Source: Verrucomicrobiaceae bacterium
GTDB lineage: Bacteria > Verrucomicrobiota > Verrucomicrobiia > Verrucomicrobiales > Akkermansiaceae
Length of the DNA stretch: 32,836 nt
Assembly (NCBI GenBank): GCA_027485995.1
Contig: JAIXPW010000063.1
Coordinates: 1-32,836, forward strand
Reading direction: 5' to 3'
The notes under the pieces: model-generated
Told to the model about the DNA's origin: nothing
The model's input: the letters and a program-made list of their open reading frames with translations, nothing else
Database searches by the model: none
In this document: one piece after another, positions 8,828 through 16,911 of the stretch
Position numbering within the stretch: the first letter of the stretch is position 1
Layout of the letters: each line of letters starts with the position of its first letter
Made by a program: the position numbers and the translations under genes

Positions 8828-11800
8828 ATGCCAGATCCCATCCAAGCGGCTGCGGCCCCACCGCAGCTTGAGGCCGGTGCCTACGAGGTCATCCGTCAGC
8901 GGCTGAACAAGCACGGTGCTGAACTCCAGCGCCGTCTCGACCTGCTGAATGACGACCGCAAGAAGGAGTTCGGCGGCATTGAGACCGCGCTGCTCGCCAC
9001 CTCGCGGCTCACCACGGACAACAACTGCGTCCCTCGGGACATGACCGCCATCGGGCCGAAGCGCTTTCTTTTCGGCTACAATGTCCACCTCGGCCTGCGC
9101 ACCAGCATGCGGGTCGAGGACGTGTTCACCGTGGTGGATTGGCATGCCGAGGATCACAGTTTCCATCCGAACAAGGACGGACTGCTGGGTGATGCGCGTT
9201 TCGCCGAGGATTTTACTTATCTCTATAGTTATTACAAGAACGCGACCTTCCTCAAATTCCACCGCATCGGCCCGCACCTCTACATGGGCTTCCAGGTGGG
9301 ACAGCGCGCCACCGAGGTGAAGACCTTCAAGTGGCTTGTCGATGACGAGGCGGGCACGCTCACCTACCTCGGAAATCGCAGCGATCACGAGTTCGTCTTT
9401 CCCGCGCCGCAGGAGTTCGTGTGGAAACGGGCCACCCGCGACATGTATCGCGAGGGGCTCCATCCGCATGTCAGCATCGAGGACCGAGTCTTCATCGAGA
9501 CCATCGGCGGGGATCTCACCGTCAAGGTCGAAAACAATACCGAGACCGGTCGAGGGATCTACAACGAGCCGGTTGAGAACAGGGACCAGACCCTCGACGA
9601 CGCGGAGATCCACTACGCCGTCGTTGGCAATCTCATCCTGCTCAAGGTGTTGCCTTATCAGGAAAAAACCTGGCGGCATCTCGTCTTCAACGAACGCACC
9701 CGCGAGGCCCACCGCATCGACAGCCTCGCTGAAAGCTGCGTGCTGCTGCCCGATGGCCACGGCATCCTGTTTCCCCACGGCTACGTCCTTCAGACCGGCG
9801 AGGTCCGACGCTTTGAAACCGGCCTGCCGCCCATGCGCTTCGAGCGTCGGGTGGTGGCGGCGAATGGCGAGGACACGCTCTTCGTGTTCAGCGATCTCGA
9901 AAGCGGCGCTTACCTGCTGCTCAGCTACAACCTCATCGCCCAGAGCGTCGCCACCCCCATCAAGTGCAGCGGCTTCAGCCTCTTTCCGAGCGGCGAACTG
10001 GTGGTGTTCGAGACCGATGATGAACCGCGCAAGCATCACGTCGTCCAGGTCTGGCGCACCCCCTTCGTGGCGGCTGATGGCCGGGCAAATGCCCCCACCC
10101 AGACCTTCCTCGGAAAGATCGGCAATGCCGAAATCGTCCGCTGCATGGCCGAGTGCCGCGGCATCCTGACCTTGCTCGCCAAGGATGATTCCTTCTCAGG
10201 TCTCTACGTCGAACTCGCCCGCACGGCCGGCGACATCATCGACAGTTACTTCTGGGTCGCCCAGGCGGAGTCGCACCATCTCAAGGAAGCGCTCGTCGAC
10301 ATCAAGGTCGCCGCCGAAGCCGCACTCGGTGAGTTTGAAAAGGTCCGCCGCATGCGCAAGACGGCGGCCGACCAGACCGAATCGCTCCAAACCCAGGTCC
10401 ACAAGCTTCTCAGCAGTGCCGACAGCACCGCGCCCGAAGACATTCTCGGTTTCGTCCAGCTCCTCACGTCCCTGCGCGACCTGCGAGGCCAAATCATCGC
10501 CCTGCGCGACGTGCGATACACCGATGCCGCCGTCATCGATCGCATGGACCAAGCGGTGGTCGAAGGAGGGGACAAGCTCAGCGACAAATGCGTCGCCTTC
10601 CTGCTCAAGCCCCAGTCGCTCGATCCTTATCGAAAGCAAATCTCCGAGCAGCAGGCCCGCGTGCCAGCTCTGGCAAAGGTCACCGAATCGGACGAGGTCG
10701 AAGCCGCGTTGGCAAAATCCAGCAGCGAGCTGGAAATGCTGACCACCATCGTCAGCGGCCTCAAGATCAAGGATGCCACCGAGACCACTCGCATCATCGA
10801 GGACATCTCCACGCTTTTCGCCCAGCTCAACCAGGTCCGCAGCGTCTTGCGCAACCGCCGCAACGAACTCGCGAAGTCCGAGGGCGCGGCCCAGTTTCAG
10901 GCACAGCTCAGCCTGCTTAGCCAGAGCGTCCTCAATTACCTCGAAATCGCCACCACTCCCGAGAAATGCGACGAAGCCCTCACCCGGGTGCTCGTGCAGA
11001 TCGAGGAAATGGAGACCCGTTTCTCCGAGTTCGATGACTACGCGGCCGAACTCATCAGCAAGCGCGAGGAGGTGCAGACCGCCTTCGAGTCACGCCGCCA
11101 GAGCCTGACCGACGCGCTCAACCGCCGCTGCCAGTCGCTCGGACAATCCGGCGAACGCATTCTAACAAGTGTCCGCAACCGCCTCGCCTCGTTCGCAAAA
11201 CCCGAAGAGGTCCACAGCTGGCTGGCAGGGGATGCGATGGTCGCGAAGCTGCGCGACCTCATCGAGGAACTCCGCAAACTGGGCGACAGCGTTCGCGCCG
11301 ATGAACTGCAGACACGCCTCAAGACGGTCCAGCAGGACTCGCTGAAGCAGATCCGCGACAAGGCCGAGCTCTTCGTCGATGGCGGCGATCTCATCCAGCT
11401 CGGTCGCCACAAGTTCAGCGTCAACCGTCAGCCGCTGGAGCTGGCCGTGCTGCCGCGCGACGGCGGGCTGGCCTATCATCTCACCGGCACCCGCTTTTTC
11501 GAAAAGATCGAAAGCGCCGACCTCGAAGCCCAGCGCCATGTCTGGGATCAGGCGGTTGTTTCGGAGAACCCGCAGGTCTATCGCGCCGAGTATCTGGCCT
11601 GGCAGATTTACAAGACCGGGAAGGCCCACGAAGTTCACACCTTCATGGCCGAGCGCTATCAGGAGGGATATACAAAAGGTGTCCACGATCATGATGCAGC
11701 CCTGATCCTCGCGCCCTTGCAGGAAATGCACGCCAGCCTCGGACTGCTGCGACACTCTCCCGCCGCCCGTGGCTTCGCGCTGCTGTTTTGGCACGCCTGG

Positions 11801-13831
11801 AAAGAGGGCGAGGACAAGCGAGCGCTCGCCGTTCGCATGCAGTCGAAGGGTCGGCTCAAGGAACTGCTCGGCAGCACGACGGCGGAGATCGACGCCAGCC
11901 TGCTCGAAAGGATCACGAGCTTCACTTCAAGCTGGCAGACCGACCCGACCGCCATCGCCGCCTGTTTGATCGAGGAACTCCAACAGCTTTCGCCCAAGCA
12001 TCCACAGCTTCCCGTCACCCGTTCCGCCCTTGCGGTCGAGCTTCTCCGCAGCCTCCGCAAGGAACTCACGGCCAAGCGAGCGGCAAAGGATTTTGAGGAT
12101 ACCCTCGCCGCTCTAACAGATACGCCGATCCTGGCCTTCGAGATCACCCTGGAATGGCTCCGGGCGCTCCATCCCGAAGCCGGTCAGGATCTTCTGATTG
12201 AGGCCGCCGCACTTGTCGTGCTCAACGACCAGCCGCCTGCCATCCTTCCTCCGGCTCCCGTTTCTCGCACCACTCTCAAAGGCTTCACGGGGACTCATCC
12301 GCGCCTCAATGAGGGTTCACTCGAGCTCGATTACCACGAGTTCACCGCCCGGCTGCAACGCTACGAAGCGGAGATCGTGCCTGCGTTCACGCATTTCCAG
12401 AAGCTCAAACACGAACTCGCCGAGACCCGTCGTCGCGAGCTTCGACTCGATCAGTTCAAGGCCGGCGTGCTCAGTTCCTTTGTCCGCAATCGTCTGCTCG
12501 ATCAGGTCTATCTGCCGCTCATCGGAGCGAATCTCGCCAAGCAACTCGGTGCGGCCGGCAGCGACACCCGCACCGATCGCATGGGCCTGCTGCTGCTCAT
12601 CTCTCCGCCCGGCTATGGCAAGACCACGCTGATGGAGTACGTCGCCAGCCGCCTCGGCATCACGCTGGTGAAGATCAACGGACCCGCACTCGGCCATCAC
12701 GTCACCTCGCTCGATCCCGCCGAAGCGCGCAACGCCAGCGCCCGCGAGGAAATCGAGAAGCTCAATCTCGCCTTCGAGATGGGCGACAACGTGATGATCT
12801 ACATCGACGACATCCAGCACACCCATCCCGAGTTCCTGCAGAAGTTCATCTCCCTTTGCGATGGCACCCGCAAGATCGAGGGCGTGTTCAAGGGCGAGGC
12901 CAAGACCTACGACCTTCGCGGCCGCAAGGTCGCCGTGGTCATGGCCGGCAACCCCTACACCGAAGTCGGCGGAAAATTCCAGGTGCCCGACATGCTCGCC
13001 AACCGGGCCGACACCTACAATCTCGGCGACATCCTCGGCGGCCATGAAGAGGCCTTCAAGGACAGCTACATCGAGAACGCCCTCACCAGCAACGCCGTCC
13101 TCGCCCGCATCGCCGCGCGCAGCCATGCCGATGCACTTGCCGTGCTGAAAATCGCCCGCACCGGCACACGCGAAGGAGTCGAGTTCGAGGGCAGCTTCAG
13201 CGCCGAGGAGATCAACGACGCCGTGGCCGTCATGGAAAAGCTCCTTCACGTTCGCGAGATCATCCTGAGGGTGAACCAGGAGTACGTCCGCAGCGCGGCG
13301 ATGGAGGATGCCTACCGCACCGAGCCGCCGTTCAAGCTCCAGGGCAGCTACCGGAACATGAACAAGATCGCCGACAAGATCCAGCCGCTCATGACCGACG
13401 CCGAAGTCGCCACCCTCATCGCCGACCACTACCGCGGCGAGGCCCAGACCCTCAGCCAAGCGGCCGAGGCGAACCTCCTGAAATGGCGGGAAATCAACTC
13501 GCTTTCCACCGAGGAAGACGCCGAGCGCTGGGCTGCCATCAAGAGCACCTTCAGCCGCAACCTCCTCACCGGCGGCGCTGGTGAGAATGATCCGATCAAC
13601 CGCATCACCGGTCACATGAACGCCTTCACCGTCGGCCTCGAAAGGATCGAGCACGCCGTCGGAAACTCCACCCTCTCCGAAAACACCCTCGGCCACCTCC
13701 AGAAGATCATCGAAGGCCTTCGCGCCGTGCCGGTGAACGTCGAAATCAAGGTCCAGCCGGTCGAACAGGCGACACCAGCATCCGTGCCCGTGGCGATTTC
13801 AAACGAGGTCTCGCAAGACAGCGTGGGTTGA
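8828..13831 (+). CDS. Giant DUF3686/AAA ATPase ('DNA repair ATPase' family)
   Basis: The protein has 1667 residues. Residues of about 20-480 look like DUF3686, a large domain named after a putative DNA-repair ATPase (AIGPKRFLFGYNVHLGLRT, DVFTVVDWH, HLYMGFQVG, LLPDGHGILFPHGY). About 480-900 is predicted coiled coil. About 930-1210 is a mixed region of unknown fold. The AAA module follows: Walker A at 1261-1267 (PGYGKTT, K1265), Walker B IYIDDIQH with D1327 and D1328 where most AAA proteins have D-E, and sensor-1 asparagine N1375 in VMAGNPY. There is no signal peptide or membrane helix, so it is probably cytosolic and recruited by the flotillin. The DNA-repair name rests on family annotation, and I see no nuclease or DNA-binding motif. 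It is the last gene of the yqiJ-yqiK unit. Confidence 0.88.
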   Translation: MPDPIQAAAAPPQLEAGAYEVIRQRLNKHGAELQRRLDLLNDDRKKEFGGIETALLATSRLTTDNNCVPRDMTAIGPKRFLFGYNVHLGLRTSMRVEDVFTVVDWHAEDHSFHPNKDGLLGDARFAEDFTYLYSYYKNATFLKFHRIGPHLYMGFQVGQRATEVKTFKWLVDDEAGTLTYLGNRSDHEFVFPAPQEFVWKRATRDMYREGLHPHVSIEDRVFIETIGGDLTVKVENNTETGRGIYNEPVENRDQTLDDAEIHYAVVGNLILLKVLPYQEKTWRHLVFNERTREAHRIDSLAESCVLLPDGHGILFPHGYVLQTGEVRRFETGLPPMRFERRVVAANGEDTLFVFSDLESGAYLLLSYNLIAQSVATPIKCSGFSLFPSGELVVFETDDEPRKHHVVQVWRTPFVAADGRANAPTQTFLGKIGNAEIVRCMAECRGILTLLAKDDSFSGLYVELARTAGDIIDSYFWVAQAESHHLKEALVDIKVAAEAALGEFEKVRRMRKTAADQTESLQTQVHKLLSSADSTAPEDILGFVQLLTSLRDLRGQIIALRDVRYTDAAVIDRMDQAVVEGGDKLSDKCVAFLLKPQSLDPYRKQISEQQARVPALAKVTESDEVEAALAKSSSELEMLTTIVSGLKIKDATETTRIIEDISTLFAQLNQVRSVLRNRRNELAKSEGAAQFQAQLSLLSQSVLNYLEIATTPEKCDEALTRVLVQIEEMETRFSEFDDYAAELISKREEVQTAFESRRQSLTDALNRRCQSLGQSGERILTSVRNRLASFAKPEEVHSWLAGDAMVAKLRDLIEELRKLGDSVRADELQTRLKTVQQDSLKQIRDKAELFVDGGDLIQLGRHKFSVNRQPLELAVLPRDGGLAYHLTGTRFFEKIESADLEAQRHVWDQAVVSENPQVYRAEYLAWQIYKTGKAHEVHTFMAERYQEGYTKGVHDHDAALILAPLQEMHASLGLLRHSPAARGFALLFWHAWKEGEDKRALAVRMQSKGRLKELLGSTTAEIDASLLERITSFTSSWQTDPTAIAACLIEELQQLSPKHPQLPVTRSALAVELLRSLRKELTAKRAAKDFEDTLAALTDTPILAFEITLEWLRALHPEAGQDLLIEAAALVVLNDQPPAILPPAPVSRTTLKGFTGTHPRLNEGSLELDYHEFTARLQRYEAEIVPAFTHFQKLKHELAETRRRELRLDQFKAGVLSSFVRNRLLDQVYLPLIGANLAKQLGAAGSDTRTDRMGLLLLISPPGYGKTTLMEYVASRLGITLVKINGPALGHHVTSLDPAEARNASAREEIEKLNLAFEMGDNVMIYIDDIQHTHPEFLQKFISLCDGTRKIEGVFKGEAKTYDLRGRKVAVVMAGNPYTEVGGKFQVPDMLANRADTYNLGDILGGHEEAFKDSYIENALTSNAVLARIAARSHADALAVLKIARTGTREGVEFEGSFSAEEINDAVAVMEKLLHVREIILRVNQEYVRSAAMEDAYRTEPPFKLQGSYRNMNKIADKIQPLMTDAEVATLIADHYRGEAQTLSQAAEANLLKWREINSLSTEEDAERWAAIKSTFSRNLLTGGAGENDPINRITGHMNAFTVGLERIEHAVGNSTLSENTLGHLQKIIEGLRAVPVNVEIKVQPVEQATPASVPVAISNEVSQDSVG

Positions 13832-13861
13832 GTACTGAATACTCTGGTTTTCGCGATGACT

Positions 13862-13884
13862 CATTTGATCGAAGCTTTCAAATG
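13862..13884. repeat. Perfect inverted repeat upstream of vapBC (operator or terminator candidate)
   Basis: CATTTGA (13862-13868) is exactly mirrored by TCAAATG (13878-13884) with a 9-base spacer. It lies 31 bases after the giant ATPase stop and 11 bases before the vapB -35 element. No T-run follows, so I favour an operator bound by VapB or VapBC over a terminator. TA promoters are commonly autoregulated through such palindromes. Confidence 0.4.
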
Positions 13885-13895
13885 GTTCGGCTGGC

Positions 13896-13923
13896 TTGAC
13901 TGGGGAAGTCTTTCGTGTATTTT
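13896..13923 (+). promoter_or_regulatory. vapBC promoter predicting a leaderless transcript
   Basis: TTGACT (13896-13901) and TATTTT (13918-13923) are separated by 16 bases, a strong sigma-70-like pair. The expected start point is about 13929-13931, exactly on the in-frame GTG at 13930. A purine run, GGGGAAG (13902-13908), could instead serve as a ribosome binding site for the GTG at 13915, but then the promoter would have to lie elsewhere. The two readings are mutually exclusive. Confidence 0.45.
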
Positions 13924-14169
13924 TCGTGTGTGCCCACCAAGACCATCACCCTTGAACTGGACGCCTATGAGAAGCTCCGCCAAGCAAAACGCGGTGGCGA
14001 ATCGTTCACCGAAGTCGTGCGTCGAGCCGTGCTGGTGGACGCTCCGCTGACGGGGACATCTCTAAGGGACTACCTGAGGAAAGGCGGCAGTGGCGTCAGT
14101 GACAGGTATCTCGATACGGTGGAGGAAGCCGCGAACCACGATTCCATCCCGGATGATCCATGGGCCTGA
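13915..14169 (+). CDS. vapB: VapB-family antitoxin (DUF217-like)
   Basis: The product is 84 residues from the GTG at 13915, or 79 from the GTG at 13930. The N-terminal PTKTITLELDAYEKLRQAK and ESFTEVVRRAVLVD form the strand-helix-helix pattern of the DUF217/ribbon-helix-helix VapB antitoxins. The C-terminal half is acidic and probably wraps the toxin. Antitoxins of this type bind and neutralise the PIN-domain RNase encoded next to them and repress their own promoter. The reading frame overlaps the toxin gene by 10 bases, typical of TA pairs. I lean towards the 13930 start because the best promoter would begin transcription there. The pair stands alone between the ATPase unit and the convergent NAD operon. 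Confidence 0.85.
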   Translation: MYFSCVPTKTITLELDAYEKLRQAKRGGESFTEVVRRAVLVDAPLTGTSLRDYLRKGGSGVSDRYLDTVEEAANHDSIPDDPWA

Positions 14170-14552
14170 TCCTCGACACCAATTTCATCATCACGGCCGA
14201 ACGTGAGGCGAGACGTGGTGAAAGAGGTCGGGTGGACCGCTTTCTTGCAGATCATCCACAAGACTCACTTTTCATCACCTTCACGGTGGCTGGAGAGCTG
14301 GCCTGTGGTCAATCCGCTTCCAAACGGCTCGATTGGGAAAAGCTCTGTCGTCCGTTTCCGATGCTGCCGTGGACGAAAGAGGTTTCGTGGCAGTATGGAG
14401 AAATCTATCGGTCGCTCGCCTCCATGGGTCAGCTCATCGGCGCCAACGACCTGTGGATTGCAGCCACGGCTCTCGCCAACGGCATGGGCGTGGTGACCAG
14501 CAACCTCGAGGAATTCGAACGCGTCCAAGGCTTGGTGGTCATCGGGTATTGA
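14160..14552 (+). CDS. vapC: VapC-family PIN-domain ribonuclease toxin
   Basis: This 130-residue PIN-domain protein is a predicted Mg-dependent RNase that inhibits translation when freed from VapB. The acidic active-site residues are visible: D6 (LILDTNFI), E46 (TVAGELACG) and D97 (GANDLWIAATAL). The fourth position is N115 in VVTSNLEEFERV, as in many VapC proteins. The length is normal. The ATG lies inside the end of vapB, so translation of toxin follows antitoxin. The target RNA cannot be inferred from sequence. Nothing suggests inactivation. Confidence 0.92.
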   Translation: MGLILDTNFIITAEREARRGERGRVDRFLADHPQDSLFITFTVAGELACGQSASKRLDWEKLCRPFPMLPWTKEVSWQYGEIYRSLASMGQLIGANDLWIAATALANGMGVVTSNLEEFERVQGLVVIGY

Positions 14553-14568
14553 ACGTGGATCAGCAAGT

Positions 14569-14619
14569 TCACTCATGCCGCGACGCCTTGATTGGATCGA
14601 CCGAGGCGGCACGGCGGGC
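14569..14619 (-). pseudogene. Remnant of an FtsX/MacB-type permease C-terminus
   Basis: On the - strand, immediately after the nadR stop codon and in the same frame, 16 codons read ARRAASVDPIKASRHE followed by a TGA (14569-14571). This is nearly identical to the last residues of the MacB-like permease at the other end of the NAD operon (ARRAASLDPIDALRHE, stop at 24479). It matches the very conserved C-terminal motif of MacB/FtsX permeases. The nucleotide sequences are also clearly similar. No upstream part of a permease is present. I read it as the stub left when the NAD operon or another segment recombined into or replaced a permease gene. Confidence 0.7.
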
Positions 14620-15657
14620 TCAGTCCTTGCGGTTTGTTTCTCTGTCTCCGAGAGGTAGGGAGGGGAGCTGCTGGTCTTCGCCCGCTCCTAACCTCAAACA
14701 GGCCGAAATCGCCATCACCAATCGCTTCTCCGGAGAACCGGAAATGGAAATCCACGGAACCTCCTGCTGATCCAATGCCTCCTCGAACCATCGGTGCATT
14801 TCGTGGCGGATGAACTCTCCGTCGCGCAAGCCGTCCTGAACGAAAGGAATCTCGTCGCCTGTTAGAAGATATAAATCCGCCTTGCACGACATGGCGAATT
14901 CTTCGAGCCGTGCGGATCGGAAACCCATGTATCGGCGGTGCCAGAGAGTTGTGGCGAATGCATTGGTGTCGCAGATCAGCAGACGATTCGCTTCGCGGGC
15001 CGCCAGATCCTCCCGCCGAGTTTGTTCCCTGGCGATCTCGAGAAACTCCTCGGTCCTCCATTCAGTGTCACCACGGGCCTGCTTTTCGGAGCTGTATTCC
15101 CGACCATACTCCGGAACCCAGATCGTTTGGAAATGCTCCGCCAAGGCCTGTGCCAGCGTCGTGGTGCCGGTGGATTCCGCGCCTATCACGACAATCCGTT
15201 TCGCATACCAGCCTTTGACCGGAGGTGAAAGGTGCTCCCATTGTGCGAAGGGATCCTTTCGAACCGCCGTGCCGCTGCAGGGCACCGCTTTCCGCGGTTG
15301 ATCGACCATCACATGACGACAGCCCATGTGTCCGGCGTAGGCGTCTCCATAATGTTCGGAAGTGAAAACGACATCAGGCGCGCGACCCAGCCAGAGAATG
15401 GTATTCTCCGCCCAGATACGTGAATCGTTCTCGTCGTAGCGGTCGTCGATCACGCGGACGTCCGCGCCCGGATGCATTTCCTGAAGCCACGCCTGACGGT
15501 GATGGCCGGGAATCGGATCGTTCGGCTTTTCACAAATGATGACCACCACCGCCGCGCATTTCGACAGGGCCGTATCGATCAGATAATGATGACCGCGATG
15601 TGGCGGCAGGAATTTCCCGATCACCACTCCCAGTCCAAACTGATTCGATGAAGTCAT
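14620..15657 (-). CDS. nadR: NadR-like NMN adenylyltransferase / ribosylnicotinamide kinase
   Basis: The bifunctional enzyme would phosphorylate nicotinamide riboside to NMN and adenylylate NMN to NAD. From the preferred ATG at 15657 it has 345 residues. It lacks the N-terminal DNA-binding domain of enterobacterial NadR. Residues 14-27 (GKFLPPHRGHHYLI) are the nucleotidyltransferase GxFxPxHxGH signature. The kinase domain starts near 153. Its P-loop reads GAESTGTTT (159-167), with threonine at 165 where the Walker lysine is expected. Downstream, VPEYGREY (substrate site) and LLICDTNAFAT (Walker B-like) are conserved. The frame is open upstream of 15657, but that ATG overlaps the pnuC stop (ATGA) and starts at the conserved domain. 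It is the last gene of the operon and complements the PnuC transporter encoded just before it. Confidence 0.88.
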   Translation of the reverse strand: MTSSNQFGLGVVIGKFLPPHRGHHYLIDTALSKCAAVVVIICEKPNDPIPGHHRQAWLQEMHPGADVRVIDDRYDENDSRIWAENTILWLGRAPDVVFTSEHYGDAYAGHMGCRHVMVDQPRKAVPCSGTAVRKDPFAQWEHLSPPVKGWYAKRIVVIGAESTGTTTLAQALAEHFQTIWVPEYGREYSSEKQARGDTEWRTEEFLEIAREQTRREDLAAREANRLLICDTNAFATTLWHRRYMGFRSARLEEFAMSCKADLYLLTGDEIPFVQDGLRDGEFIRHEMHRWFEEALDQQEVPWISISGSPEKRLVMAISACLRLGAGEDQQLPSLPLGDRETNRKD

Positions 15658-16307
15658 GGCTGATGAGCGTGAAGCTCCTTTCTCCAGCGGGAAAGCCCGA
15701 TTCCGCAGAGGACGATGAATCCTGCATACAAGACTGCCGTGAGTGGAAGATGCCGATGCAGATACAGCGGCACATAGATGATGTCTGCGGCAATCCACAG
15801 CCACCAGTTTTCAATCCGCTTCCGGCAGAGCAGATACTGGGCAGCGAGGCAGAGCGCGGTGGTGAGTGAGTCCCAGAACGGGGCGGCGCCATTCACCACG
15901 ATCAGCAGTTCACGCAAACCCCACGTCCCCAGGATGAGAAACAACAGGATGCCGATCCACTCCGTCCGCGTGCTGCGCGTGACCTCCAGCCGCGAGTGGT
16001 TTTTTCCACCATGCAACCACTGCCACCAGCCCCAGATCCCGAGAAGCAGATAGACGCCTTGCAGTCCCATGTCCGCGAACAACCTTGCCCGCCAGAACAG
16101 GAAGGCGAAGAACAGATTGTTCGCCAGGCCGATCGGCCAGTTCCAGATATTGCCCCGTGTCACCAACCAGACGCAGACCGCCCCCGTGACGAAACCACAT
16201 GCCTCCGTGAAATCGAGGGGCGCCCACTTGAACCAGGCCGCCGCCAGCAGAAGCGCTGACGGGACCAAGAGAAGCATGACTTCCATTCGTGATGACTTCG
16301 GATTCAT
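15654..16307 (-). CDS. pnuC: PnuC-type nicotinamide riboside transporter
   Basis: This 217-residue integral membrane protein has about seven hydrophobic segments. PnuC marks are visible: the conserved WNWPIGLANNLFFAFLFW segment (about residues 55-72), YLLLGIWGWWQWLHG (about 86-100), and the C-terminal ENWWLWIAADIIYVPLY. These tryptophan-rich segments line the substrate path in known PnuC structures. PnuC lets nicotinamide riboside diffuse in, and the NadR kinase then traps it by phosphorylation. The gene overlaps both neighbours by ATGA (pncA upstream, nadR downstream), so the three are translationally coupled. Confidence 0.94.
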   Translation of the reverse strand: MNPKSSRMEVMLLLVPSALLLAAAWFKWAPLDFTEACGFVTGAVCVWLVTRGNIWNWPIGLANNLFFAFLFWRARLFADMGLQGVYLLLGIWGWWQWLHGGKNHSRLEVTRSTRTEWIGILLFLILGTWGLRELLIVVNGAAPFWDSLTTALCLAAQYLLCRKRIENWWLWIAADIIYVPLYLHRHLPLTAVLYAGFIVLCGIGLSRWRKELHAHQP

Positions 16308-16900
16308 CGAATCATCGCTCCGTGTTCGCGTATCTCAGCCACCGCCTTGACGCAATCGCCTGCCTGCAGATCAACTCCCCGGCAGGCCGCCAGATGCAGG
16401 TTCACCTTGAAGCCGCATGACAATGCGTCCAGTGCAGTGAACTTCACGCAGTAGTCGGTCGCCAGGCCGCACAGTGTCAGTTCGGTGACTCCTTTCCCTT
16501 TGAGCCATTCCCCAAGTCCGGTGTCGCCGCGATGGCCATTGTCGAAGAAGCCGCTGTAGCTGTCGATCTGGGGATCCGTCCCCTTGGGAAACACCCTCGC
16601 GATGCGGCGTGTGTCGAGCGTCGGAGCAAACAACGCCCCTCCCGTATTCTGCACGCAATGCACCGGCCACAGCGTCTGCGGCAGTCCGTGGAGATCCACC
16701 GATTCGAAAACAGCCTTGCCCGGATGATTCGCCGCGAAACTTCCGTGATCCGGCGGATGCCAGTCCTGCGTCGCCACGATGATATCAAATCCTGACATGA
16801 GTTCGTTGACGATGGGAATGATCCCGTCACCTCCCGGCACGGCAAGCGCACCGCCTGGCAGGAAGTCGTTCTGGATGTCGATGAGGAGGAGCGCGTGCAT
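16304..16900 (-). CDS. pncA: Nicotinamidase PncA
   Basis: This 198-residue isochorismatase-fold amidase converts nicotinamide to nicotinate. The catalytic triad is D8 (LLIDIQNDF), K106 (VFPKGTDP) and C151 (GLATDYCVKF). The metal-binding residues D46, H48 and H52 lie in ATQDWHPPDHGSF. Length and motifs match bacterial PncA throughout. It starts 11 bases after the ADP-ribosylglycohydrolase gene and overlaps pnuC by ATGA. In this operon it would recycle nicotinamide released by KptA or by other NAD-consuming enzymes and feed the PncB reaction. Confidence 0.95.
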   Translation of the reverse strand: MHALLLIDIQNDFLPGGALAVPGGDGIIPIVNELMSGFDIIVATQDWHPPDHGSFAANHPGKAVFESVDLHGLPQTLWPVHCVQNTGGALFAPTLDTRRIARVFPKGTDPQIDSYSGFFDNGHRGDTGLGEWLKGKGVTELTLCGLATDYCVKFTALDALSCGFKVNLHLAACRGVDLQAGDCVKAVAEIREHGAMIR

Positions 16901-16911
16901 GAGGATGGAGT

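Noticed and set aside
6712..8841. 709-codon open frame antisense to the flotillin gene
   Set aside because: It mirrors the coiled-coil codons of the flotillin, has a leucine/aspartate/glycine-biased composition with no recognisable domain, and overlaps the giant ATPase start.
8699..10039. 446-codon - strand frame across the flotillin/ATPase junction
   Set aside because: No domain signature, and it crosses two well-supported genes on the opposite strand.
12317..13696. 459-codon - strand frame within the giant ATPase gene
   Set aside because: Low-complexity shadow of a GC-rich gene that carries clear AAA motifs on the + strand.
13862..13884. Palindrome as an intrinsic terminator for the giant ATPase gene
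   Set aside because: The arms are AT-rich and no T-run follows; an operator role fits the position better.
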